A DNA stretch of 25,392 bases from a virus. A model generated the notes under the pieces. It made no database searches and was not told the DNA's origin. It saw only the letters and a program-made list of their open reading frames with translations. Position numbers and translations under genes: made by a program. Shown here one piece after another: positions 14,400-20,265 of the stretch. The stretch is taken from the IMG/VR virus record IMGVR_UViG_3300046467_001286, positions 1 through 25,392 of that record; one strand, written 5' to 3'. How positions within the stretch are numbered: the stretch's first letter is position 1; each line of letters opens with the position of its first letter.

Positions 14400-15194
14400 A
14401 TGCATGGATTCATTAAGTTACACCGCCAAATAGAGAATAGCCAAGTCTTTGAAGATCCGCATTTACTCAAAACGTGGATCTGGATTCTATGCCGGGCAGT
14501 ATGGAAACCCGTTAAAATGCGGGTTGGTATTGAGGTACAACCAGGGGAGTTTATTACCACTTACCGGCGCGCAGCAGAGGCGTTAAGCGTGTCACCAGCT
14601 ACGGTTAAAAGACAGTTCAAAACGCTAGAGTTTATGGAGCAAATCGCGCTAAAGAGTGACACACGGTTTACAGTGGTTTCAGTCTGTAATTATAGGCTAT
14701 ATCAAACCGAGGACGAAAAAGGTGGCGCACCAACGGCGCACGGACGTACACGGTCACGTATACACGGACGTATACACGGACGTATACAAGAAGAAGAAAC
14801 TAAAGAAACTAAAGAAGGGGAAGAAGGGAAAACCCCCGTTTTAAATTTAAGAGAACAAACGTTTGTTGATTGGATCCGATACAAGCAGGGGAGCGGGGGA
14901 GGCTATAGCCCCCAACAACTAACGGCGTTCAAAAAAACAGTTGAGCATTTATCAGATAAGCAGTTACAATTAAAGGTAACCAAAGCAATAGCCAACGGGT
15001 GGCGCGGCCTGGGGAATTATGACAAGGAACCAGAACCGCCCCAGCGACGCCGTAAGAAGTCCAAAGGGGAAATCCGGCAAGAGTTACGCCTGCGGGAGTT
15101 GCAGCGGGAACTGATAGCCCTCAGGGGGCTAGGTGAGGGTATGAGCAACGAAGCAGAAACCATTAAACAGGAGATCGCAAGTTATGAGGGCTGA
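14400..15194 (+). CDS. Replication initiator with winged-helix N-terminus
   Basis: This 264-residue protein resembles phage replication-initiation proteins (O/DnaD-like replisome organisers). The N-terminal ~105 residues hold HGFIKLHRQIENSQVFEDPH, KTWIWILCRAVWKP and PGEFITTYRRAAEALSVSPA. Next comes TVKRQFKTLEFMEQI, a winged helix-turn-helix, with VVSVCNYRLYQ as the wing. Residues ~113-145 are a low-complexity linker (RIHGRIHGRIQEEE) encoded by DNA repeats. The C-terminal part contains FVDWIRYKQGSGGGYSPQQL and AIANGWRGLGNY, as in phage replication proteins, then a charged helix. ATG 14400 (AGGGGAT upstream) is chosen over reading through the terminators. The origin appears to lie within the gene, as in lambda O. 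Confidence 0.82.
   Translation: MHGFIKLHRQIENSQVFEDPHLLKTWIWILCRAVWKPVKMRVGIEVQPGEFITTYRRAAEALSVSPATVKRQFKTLEFMEQIALKSDTRFTVVSVCNYRLYQTEDEKGGAPTAHGRTRSRIHGRIHGRIQEEETKETKEGEEGKTPVLNLREQTFVDWIRYKQGSGGGYSPQQLTAFKKTVEHLSDKQLQLKVTKAIANGWRGLGNYDKEPEPPQRRRKKSKGEIRQELRLRELQRELIALRGLGEGMSNEAETIKQEIASYEG
14737..14850 (+). other. Putative replication origin: four 12-bp iterons plus purine-rich and AT-rich tracts
   Basis: Four consecutive 12-mers end in CGTA: 14737-14748, 14749-14760, 14761-14772 and 14773-14784. The last two are identical (TACACGGACGTA) and the first two are close variants. A nearly all-purine tract follows (about 14788-14832, A and G with four pyrimidines), and then an AT-rich stretch (14838-14850). 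Iterons inside the initiator gene, followed by an asymmetric A-rich region, are the layout of the lambda origin. Function is inferred. Confidence 0.7.
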
Positions 15195-15732
15195 ACCTAG
15201 GCCGCTAGGGTTGGGTGGATACCCTGGTTTAAAAAATACAGCGCGTAAAATAAAGAAATTTATACCAGCGTCAAATATATATGTAGAGCCGTTTGCGGGA
15301 TTGGGTAGCACGATAGAATTTAAACACCGTAAAATTATCTGTAATGATTTATCCGATTACGCCGTTGGGTATTTAAAAAGCCGATACGGTATGTTCTCAG
15401 AAATTGAGATAACGCAGGAGGATTTCAAGGATTGTATAAAACGCTGGGATAGTGCAGAAACGTTTTTTTTAATCGATCCACCATGGCGATTTGAGATATA
15501 CAGCGAAAACGAAAAACCGTTTTGCGATAGAACGCCTATAGAATATTACAAACAGTTGCTACGTATCGTTGAAAACATCCAAGGCGATTGGATAATTTGC
15601 AGCGACAAAACAGAAACCGAAATTAAAAAAATCCTAAGTAAATCCAAATGGAATTGTAAATTTGTCCAGAGTGATGAAAGGGTTATTTTTGGGAAATACG
15701 CAACAACTTTAATATGTTCAAACTTATTTTAA
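15184..15732 (+). CDS. DNA adenine methylase (D12 class-like)
   Basis: This 182-residue SAM-dependent methylase is of the Dam/D12 type and methylates adenine at N6. Motif X is seen as GYPGLK (residues 12-17), followed by ARKIKKFIP. Motif I is YVEPFAGLGST (33-43), the acidic strand is ICNDLS (52-57), and catalytic motif IV is LIDPPW (96-101). DPPW replaces the more usual DPPY. It is short compared with Dam (~270), with a reduced target-recognition part. The gene overlaps the initiator by 11 bases. Likely roles are self-protection from host restriction or marking of replicated DNA. The recognition sequence cannot be read off; GATC is only a guess based on the family. Confidence 0.85.
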   Translation: MRAEPRPLGLGGYPGLKNTARKIKKFIPASNIYVEPFAGLGSTIEFKHRKIICNDLSDYAVGYLKSRYGMFSEIEITQEDFKDCIKRWDSAETFFLIDPPWRFEIYSENEKPFCDRTPIEYYKQLLRIVENIQGDWIICSDKTETEIKKILSKSKWNCKFVQSDERVIFGKYATTLICSNLF

Positions 15733-15747
15733 TGGGAGCTGTAAATT

Positions 15748-15975
15748 ATGAGGGCTAGATACGTTTCAGATAATCGGGCGCGGGTCCGGATTTTTACTAA
15801 CGATGTAACCATTTTAACCTACTTGCACCGGCGGTTAATCGGTGAGGGATTCCAGCAGGTGAGTTTTATTAAGTTTTGGGTGCATGTAGTGACGGCGGGC
15901 CGTCGGGGGTTTGTGGATCCTGAGCCGGAAGTACAACCGCTAATGGCGTATGATGAAACCGAGTTTAACGAGTGA
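15748..15975 (+). CDS. Small protein, unknown
   Basis: This 75-residue protein starts at ATG 15748 with GGGAG upstream. It begins with a basic beta-like segment (RARYVSDNRARVRIFTNDVT) and a helix (ILTYLHRRLIGEGF). Strand-like SFIKFWVHVVTAG follows, then an acidic C-terminus (YDETEFNE). No family is recognised. Its stop overlaps the GTG start of the second sulfotransferase-like gene (GTGA), so the two are probably translated together. A role cannot be assigned. Confidence 0.72.
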   Translation: MRARYVSDNRARVRIFTNDVTILTYLHRRLIGEGFQQVSFIKFWVHVVTAGRRGFVDPEPEVQPLMAYDETEFNE

Positions 15976-16550
15976 TTGTATTGAGTTGTGAAAGACTGGT
16001 AATTGCTACGCCGGACGGTTGCGAGGCTACCGCGCTACACGTTGACTTGTGTAGTGGCCGGGGTAATTATTGGATACCCCAGGCAAACGGGATAGGCGGT
16101 TATGATGATTTTGGCGTGATGATCCCTAAGCAATGGAAGGATTACGATAGGGCGGTATTGGTGCGAAACCCGTACACCAGGTTATTAGCGCTCAGGTATG
16201 ATTACAATAAGCGCCGGCGGGCGGTAGAAAAACAGCCGCTATCGTTGAGCGAGTATGTCGATAAAGTTAAAATGTTGCAGATTCCGTTGATATCTGAATG
16301 GGCCGAGCCGCTGGAAGAATACCAACAAATCCATTATGAGAGCATCGAAAAAGATATTCGAAAAATAACCGGGCTGCGGATAGATTGCAACGTAGATCAA
16401 AACGAGGGGTGGCGAAAACGGTTTGAAAAGTTAACGCCGGAGCGGTTAATATTTTTGTTTCAATACCTAGTAGGGGATATTGTGAAGTTTGGTTATACAA
16501 CAAAGGCAATTGGCCCAATCGAGGCCCAAGCATTGAGGGGGATATCTTGA
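15972..16550 (+). CDS. Sulfotransferase-like protein 2 (diverged paralogue)
   Basis: This 192-residue protein from GTG 15972 parallels the one at 13739. Both open with E(K/R)LVI.TP and have a loop ending in .AL (here TPDGCEATAL in place of TPPHTGSGAL). Both carry an R.PY.R segment near residues 60-80 (AVLVRNPYTRLLALRYDY) and a later region with LSEYVDK / YSKYLDK. The phosphosulfate-loop glycine and basic residue are missing, and the Ser of the 3'-phosphate motif is Ala. It may therefore have lost cofactor binding or act on a different ligand. A GTGA overlap couples it to the preceding gene and TTGA to the next. Family membership is likely, catalytic activity uncertain. Confidence 0.6.
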   Translation: MIVLSCERLVIATPDGCEATALHVDLCSGRGNYWIPQANGIGGYDDFGVMIPKQWKDYDRAVLVRNPYTRLLALRYDYNKRRRAVEKQPLSLSEYVDKVKMLQIPLISEWAEPLEEYQQIHYESIEKDIRKITGLRIDCNVDQNEGWRKRFEKLTPERLIFLFQYLVGDIVKFGYTTKAIGPIEAQALRGIS

Positions 16551-16900
16551 CCAATAGTAACGCCAAAGGGAAACGGGGCGAATTGGAATTGGTGAAACGG
16601 TTGAAAGAAATTCTACCGGGGAAGGATTGGCGTAGGTCGCAACAGTTTTGCGGGTACACGGCCGAAGGACAAGCGGATATTGTGGGGTCTATAAAAGATT
16701 TGCACATTGAATGTAAACGGGTGGAGGCCGGCACAAAAACCGTTTACAAATGGGTAGAGCAAGCGGAGCGGGACGCTAACGGGGGCGAGGTTCCTATAGT
16801 CATGCACAAGGCCAACTTACAACCCTGGTTAGTTATAGTGCCGCTAGATAGGTTGATTGAATTGAGCGCGATAATACAACGGGAATTAGATGAACATTAA
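16547..16900 (+). CDS. PD-(D/E)XK nuclease, possible Holliday junction resolvase
   Basis: This 117-residue protein starts at TTG 16547, overlapping the previous stop (TTGA). It shows the PD-(D/E)XK core. GKRGELELVKRLKEIL provides the first helix and acid, QADIVGS the central D, and LHIECKRVEA the E.K pair. Downstream is a helix (YKWVEQAERDA) and a strand (PWLVIVPL). Size, the AKGKRGE start and the RRSQQFCG...ADIVG spacing match small archaeal/phage Hjc-like resolvases and related VRR-type nucleases. It would cut branched recombination or replication DNA before packaging. Exact substrate is inferred. Confidence 0.78.
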   Translation: MTNSNAKGKRGELELVKRLKEILPGKDWRRSQQFCGYTAEGQADIVGSIKDLHIECKRVEAGTKTVYKWVEQAERDANGGEVPIVMHKANLQPWLVIVPLDRLIELSAIIQRELDEH

Positions 16901-17138
16901 CAACCTGAAACGACATAGCCGGCTAGGTGAACCGCTGGCAGATTGCCCGGTTTGCGGATCACCAGCAAAAGAGGGTTACAACATGCACGGCTGTATCGTT
17001 TACTGTACCCTGGTTAAGTGTGAAATATCCCTTGGGCCTTGCTACAATTCATTATCCAGGGAAAACCTAGCCAGGCTATGGAATAGTATAGAGAGGGTAA
17101 AAAATGAAAAGTGCGAAACGACAACCGACATTAGATGA
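16890..17138 (+). CDS. Lar-like zinc-ribbon protein (possible restriction alleviation)
   Basis: This 82-residue protein contains CPVCGSPA (C19, C22), a second cysteine group (YCTLVKC and a later C), and a SRENLARLWNSIERV end. The order CP.CG.......C..C......A...WN is that of the Lar family, named for restriction alleviation protein of the Rac prophage, and of related phage zinc ribbons. The spacing of the second pair is unusual (C-4-C instead of C-2-C). Anti-restriction function is known only for Lar itself and is inferred here. The start overlaps the nuclease gene by 11 bases. Confidence 0.6.
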   Translation: MNINNLKRHSRLGEPLADCPVCGSPAKEGYNMHGCIVYCTLVKCEISLGPCYNSLSRENLARLWNSIERVKNEKCETTTDIR

Positions 17139-17313
17139 GGTTTTAGCGGTGGTAGATGCCAACCCGGATAAGGTGCAATCATTTCAGACAATTGGCCCTA
17201 ATGGCTATTTGATGAATCGAGGCCGTTACAACGGACTGGGCATTATCTACGCCCTAGATCATGACGAGTATTTAAAGTTTACAAGGTGTCTGGTAGCCAG
17301 GCCAACCAACTAA
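17104..17313 (+). CDS. Small protein, unknown
   Basis: This 69-residue protein has ATG 17104 behind GAGAGGG and overlaps the preceding gene by 35 bases. It has a helical start (TLDEVLAVVDANPDKVQSF) and a likely beta region (NGYLMNRGRYNGLGIIYALD), with a final EYLKFTRC. No family is recognised. It is the last plus-strand gene before the converging minus-strand phosphoesterase; the 95 bases between them carry no convincing terminator. Confidence 0.68.
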   Translation: MKSAKRQPTLDEVLAVVDANPDKVQSFQTIGPNGYLMNRGRYNGLGIIYALDHDEYLKFTRCLVARPTN

Positions 17314-17408
17314 ACCAAAGCCAAAATTTATATATTTGGATGGCTAACCAAATGGCGCCCAGGATATGAAAAATAACAGCCGTCCTGTAAAACAATAATT
17401 CCGATTTG

Positions 17409-18257
17409 CTATGCTTCATAGATTTTTCGTTTCATCCCGTCGCTATCTGCGCTAAATTCGATCCAGTAACCGCCGAGCGGCCTCGGCCCTATACCCTTCT
17501 CAATTGACCAACCGCCGGCCCCATCTTTAAACTCATTTTTATATGTACCGCATCGGATAAAATGGATAGATTTCGTTCTTACGTTCCCTGATTTGTTTAG
17601 ATAGGCCCGCTCAACGGGAAACGTTTCTTTTTTATGGATATGCCCAGCAATATAAATATCAGCTTCCACTTGTTCCAGGTATTTTAAAAATGCCGTTGTC
17701 TGGCGTGACCAAGCACCGCCGGCGCCGTATCCATGATGGGAATAGATGACGTTAGAAAACCGGCTACTGTGCTGGTTACCGTAAACCCTAATGAAATTTC
17801 CGTAACCGCCAGCGGCAGTAATGCCGCCAACGTCGCGCATCTTCATTGCGAGCCGGTCTATTAAATCTATTTCCTGTCGTTTGAGAATTGCCGTTTCATG
17901 GTTGCCAGGACAAACAACCACTAAATTTTTTGCGTATGGTTTCCACCATTTAGCAGCGTTGATGATTATCCGGTCGAAATAATCTGGGTGATCGTCTTCG
18001 GGACGAACCGCCCCAGGCCCGCGGGATTTCCTAGGATCGTAGGAACCCATCATACAACAATGAAAATCGCCGAAAACACATATGGCCGCTTTACGTTTTT
18101 TGGCCTCGTCTAGATGTTCTTTGAGTAATTCCCGGTTACAGGCTGGGTTATCAAAGTGGATATCAGATAGGGCTAATATGTATTGTTTCGTTTTGATGGT
18201 TGGAAATTCAAAGCGGATCTCTTGGACGTTGCGCGATACTCTTTTTGTTTTGAACAT
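17409..18257 (-). CDS. Calcineurin-like metallophosphoesterase
   Basis: This 282-residue enzyme has all five metal-site motifs of the calcineurin-like phosphoesterase fold. They are LSDIHFD (D32, H34), FGDFH (G63, D64), PGNHET (N119, H120), YSHHG (H174, H175) and GHIHK (H206, H208). Such enzymes cleave phosphomono- or diesters (DNA ends, cyclic nucleotides, nucleoside phosphates) with two metals. Phage members include SbcD/Mre11-like nucleases, but no SbcC partner is present and the length is too short for SbcD. It is the only gene on the minus strand. ATG is at 18257 with no clear Shine-Dalgarno, so it has its own transcript beginning in the 18258-18322 region. Substrate unknown. Confidence 0.88.
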   Translation of the reverse strand: MFKTKRVSRNVQEIRFEFPTIKTKQYILALSDIHFDNPACNRELLKEHLDEAKKRKAAICVFGDFHCCMMGSYDPRKSRGPGAVRPEDDHPDYFDRIIINAAKWWKPYAKNLVVVCPGNHETAILKRQEIDLIDRLAMKMRDVGGITAAGGYGNFIRVYGNQHSSRFSNVIYSHHGYGAGGAWSRQTTAFLKYLEQVEADIYIAGHIHKKETFPVERAYLNKSGNVRTKSIHFIRCGTYKNEFKDGAGGWSIEKGIGPRPLGGYWIEFSADSDGMKRKIYEA

Positions 18258-18301
18258 GCTAAAATTCTAAATGTTATGTATGCCTAAGCCTATAGAACTT
18301 T

Positions 18302-18307
18302 TATAAT
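18302..18307 (+). promoter_or_regulatory. Possible plus-strand -10 box upstream of the 18323 hairpin
   Basis: TATAAT is an exact -10 consensus in an AT-rich stretch between the divergent phosphoesterase and radical SAM genes. No good -35 is present at 16-18 bases. If active, the transcript would begin near 18314 and meet a terminator hairpin almost at once. Confidence 0.35.
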
Positions 18308-18322
18308 AGGGATTCCTCTGAG

Positions 18323-18375
18323 CCTAACACGGGCCAACGGTTGGTTTTGCTATCGGCCGCCGTGTTAGGTTTTTT
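18323..18375 (+). terminator. Intrinsic terminator or attenuator before the radical SAM gene
   Basis: CCTAACACGG (18323-18332) pairs perfectly with CCGTGTTAGG (18360-18369), followed by TTTTTT (18370-18375). The loop holds a further GCC/GGC pairing and CCAACGGTTGG, which could form its own hairpin. It lies 28 bases before the radical SAM start (18404) and no plus-strand gene precedes it closely. An attenuator or a small-RNA terminator is therefore as likely as an operon end. Confidence 0.8.
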
Positions 18376-18403
18376 ACCTGTATATTATGGAGGTTTCCGG
18401 GTT

Positions 18404-19420
18404 ATGGAGTTTTGCACAAATCCATTTAGAACGTTACATATTCACCCCCGCAGTTATATCATTTGTTGCCCAAGTTGGTTTAGTGATAAGAACCAGGTGA
18501 TTGTAAAGGGCGATTATAAAAATCTGTGGGATGTATGGAACCACGACAACTTCAAGCGCTTGCGGCGGTATTGGTTAGAGGGTAATAAATCCCTATGCGA
18601 TAATTGCCCCCTGTTTTTAACACAGCCGCAATGGATCCAGGTGAAGCGGGATTATATGCGGGAGGAAATGAAGGACGCGCCCCAGGTGATTGTGTTCGCT
18701 AATGATGCCACCTGCAATTTACATTGCTGGACATGCCGCAGCAAACCGATTATCGAGAAACGGCAACAGCAAATATTTGAGCAGACGGAAAACGTATTAG
18801 AAACGTTCAAGGACGGCATAAAGTTTTTTAGTGCGATTGGTTCCGGGGATCCGTTCGCGTCGCCGGCATGGTTGAAGATACTGCAAACAATCGACATTAA
18901 GAAGTTTAACAACCCGGAGATAGAGATATTCACCAATGGCGTTTTGTTGCCTAAATATTGGGATAGCCTAAGCCATATACACGATAACATTATCCGTATC
19001 AAAATGAGCGTAGACGCGGCAAGCCCTGGAGTTTATGAGCGTACCAGGTTGGGCGGGCGTTGGCGGGATATGGATAACGCTATGAAATTTATTTCAAAGC
19101 TGGGCAGGCAATACATATTAAATATGATAGTGCAAGCCGATAACTATACCGACATACCGTTATTTATTGAACGTGCAATAGATCACAACGCAACACGGGT
19201 TAACTTAACCATGTTAAAAAACTGGCCTGATTTGCGAGGTGGTACAGCCGCATTTAATGAAGCGGATTTAAGCCAACCAGGAAACCCGGAACATGATAAG
19301 TTTATATCTTTGCTAGAGCGTGAATCGGCGTTATTGAATCATCCTATTGTTGATGCTTCCAGAATCTACCCAGCAGGGCAGGCGATTATTCGCAATATAC
19401 AGCAATCTAATATCTCATAA
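18404..19420 (+). CDS. Radical SAM enzyme with N-terminal twitch/SPASM-like domain
   Basis: This 338-residue enzyme starts at ATG 18404 (GGAGG about 10 bases upstream). It carries the radical SAM signature CNLHCWTC (C104, C108, C111), which binds the 4Fe-4S cluster that cleaves SAM. IGSGDPF then corresponds to the GGEP-like motif. EIEIFTNGVLL and IIRIKMSVDAASPGVYERTR are core barrel strands. Before the barrel, residues 1-70 resemble a twitch/SPASM cluster domain: C4, C21-C22, LWDVWNHDNFKRLRR, and CDNC (C65, C68). This order is typical of twitch-domain radical SAM proteins in phages and bacteria. No substrate is evident. It stands alone: a terminator hairpin lies before it and a promoter for small genes after it. 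Confidence 0.88.
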   Translation: MEFCTNPFRTLHIHPRSYIICCPSWFSDKNQVIVKGDYKNLWDVWNHDNFKRLRRYWLEGNKSLCDNCPLFLTQPQWIQVKRDYMREEMKDAPQVIVFANDATCNLHCWTCRSKPIIEKRQQQIFEQTENVLETFKDGIKFFSAIGSGDPFASPAWLKILQTIDIKKFNNPEIEIFTNGVLLPKYWDSLSHIHDNIIRIKMSVDAASPGVYERTRLGGRWRDMDNAMKFISKLGRQYILNMIVQADNYTDIPLFIERAIDHNATRVNLTMLKNWPDLRGGTAAFNEADLSQPGNPEHDKFISLLERESALLNHPIVDASRIYPAGQAIIRNIQQSNIS

Positions 19421-19457
19421 TATTATGATTATTTTCATTAATTAGGTGTGTTAGGGT

Positions 19458-19486
19458 TTGCATATTGTCGATAGTATGTATATAAT
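19458..19486 (+). promoter_or_regulatory. Strong sigma70-type promoter
   Basis: TTGCAT (19458-19463) and TATAAT (19481-19486) are 17 bases apart, with an AT-rich upstream segment. This is the best promoter in the window. Transcription would start near 19493, giving a leader of about 50 bases to the first small gene at 19542. Confidence 0.85.
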
Positions 19487-19500
19487 CATAGCATAAGAGT

Positions 19501-19526
19501 AAACGAAGTTAAAACCTAAAACGAAG
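19501..19526 (+). promoter_or_regulatory. Leader element AAACGAAGTTAAA and second ACGAAG copy
   Basis: AAACGAAGTTAAA at 19501-19513 is identical to 11402-11414, and AAACGAAG recurs at 19519. It lies just downstream of the predicted start of transcription and about 40 bases before ATG 19542. A shared operator, mRNA signal or processing site is inferred. Confidence 0.5.
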
Positions 19527-19541
19527 AAAGAGAGTAAGACA

Positions 19542-19730
19542 ATGGATTACAACGCAATATGGGAAATCATCAAAAGCAAAGTAGACAAAGCAACGCTATA
19601 TTATGCGGATACTTTGAGTAATAAGAATATTCATATGCTAGTTACAACGGCAGTTGATAACGGGGTATATTCCGCGGCGGTAGAGTTAGAATCCTGGGCC
19701 GATGATGAACTAGAAAAACTGAACAGCTAA
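19542..19730 (+). CDS. Small tandem paralogue 1
   Basis: This 62-residue acidic helical protein is the first of three related small genes. It shares a C-terminal pattern with the next two: (S/A)...Y...L.......LV..A.D.G...AA..LESWA. Here it reads VDKATLYYADTLSN, then LVTTAVDNGVYSAAVELESW. It has no cysteines, no signal peptide and no membrane segment. A strong promoter is 55 bases upstream and AAAGAGAG gives the ribosome site. Highly expressed small early phage proteins often redirect host machinery or block defences; that is inference. No family is recognised. Confidence 0.8.
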   Translation: MDYNAIWEIIKSKVDKATLYYADTLSNKNIHMLVTTAVDNGVYSAAVELESWADDELEKLNS

Positions 19731-19747
19731 AACATAGGGTTAGAACT

Positions 19748-19972
19748 ATGAGAGATTATAGCGCGGCGTTTATCGTTGCAGTTATCATACAGATACGCAA
19801 AAACGTTACCAAATCTACCAAGCGTTACCTGGGTAGTTTGGATTCACACGATAGGATAGACCTGGTAAGCATCGCATATGATGAAGGTATTTTAATGGCA
19901 GCGGCTACCCTGGAAAGCTGGGCGGCAGGCCAAACATGCGGCCCGTTAAATGATCCGCACACAAAACAATAA
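19748..19972 (+). CDS. Small tandem paralogue 2
   Basis: This 74-residue protein aligns best with paralogue 1 over about 45 residues: VTKSTKRYLGSLDS, then LVSIAYDEGILMAAATLESW. The N-terminus carries a hydrophobic helix (AAFIVAVIIQI). An extra tail (GQTCGPLNDPHTKQ) is absent from the others. It starts 17 bases after gene 1, with a weak ribosome site (AGGG). Because it shares a transcript with gene 1, the family probably expanded by tandem duplication and diverged. Function unknown. Confidence 0.8.
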   Translation: MRDYSAAFIVAVIIQIRKNVTKSTKRYLGSLDSHDRIDLVSIAYDEGILMAAATLESWAAGQTCGPLNDPHTKQ

Positions 19973-19996
19973 CAATAAACATAGGAGGTATTCGGG

Positions 19997-20188
19997 ATGA
20001 ATACTAAAAACATTAGGGCAGATCTATTGCCAGTAGTATTGCAACACAGCAGTACAGCCGCTAATAAATGGTTGAGTGGCCAGGGGCAGGAAACTAAACG
20101 GGATATAGCAGACCTTGCCAAGACTAAAGGAATACCGGAAGCTATCGCAGCACTGGAAACCCGATCTATTGGGTTATCTATCTGGTAA
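19997..20188 (+). CDS. Small tandem paralogue 3
   Basis: This 63-residue protein is the most diverged member. It keeps the spacing SSTAANKWLSGQGQ, then DIADLAKTKGIPEAIAALET. The G(I/V)..A...LE core matches, but LESWA has become LETRS. It has the strongest ribosome site of the three (AGGAGGT, 7 bases before ATG 19997). A perfect terminator 30 bases past the stop closes the unit. Homology to the other two rests on pattern and position, so it is less certain than for genes 1 and 2. Confidence 0.78.
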   Translation: MNTKNIRADLLPVVLQHSSTAANKWLSGQGQETKRDIADLAKTKGIPEAIAALETRSIGLSIW

Positions 20189-20217
20189 CAGAAACAATAA
20201 GAATATAAAACATAAGG

Positions 20218-20247
20218 CCCAGGGGATAATAAACCCCTGGGTTTTTT
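20218..20247 (+). terminator. Perfect intrinsic terminator
   Basis: CCCAGGGG (20218-20225) and CCCCTGGG (20234-20241) form an 8-bp perfect stem with an 8-base AT-rich loop. TTTTTT (20242-20247) follows. It closes the small-paralogue unit and separates it from the packaging genes starting at 20266. Confidence 0.92.
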
Positions 20248-20265
20248 CGTGCGCTGGTGGTGAGC

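Noticed and set aside
14656-14844. Alternative frame across the iterons giving a repetitive basic peptide
   Set aside because: The repeat looks the same in several frames; the initiator frame is the one with domains on both sides.
15181-15758. TTATGAGGGCT occurs at the starts of two genes (15182 and 15746)
   Set aside because: Only 11 bases and the sequences diverge at once; similar start contexts are a sufficient explanation.
17314-17408. Possible terminator between converging genes (CAGGA...TCCTG)
   Set aside because: Only a 5-bp stem with a long loop and no good T-run; not supportable.
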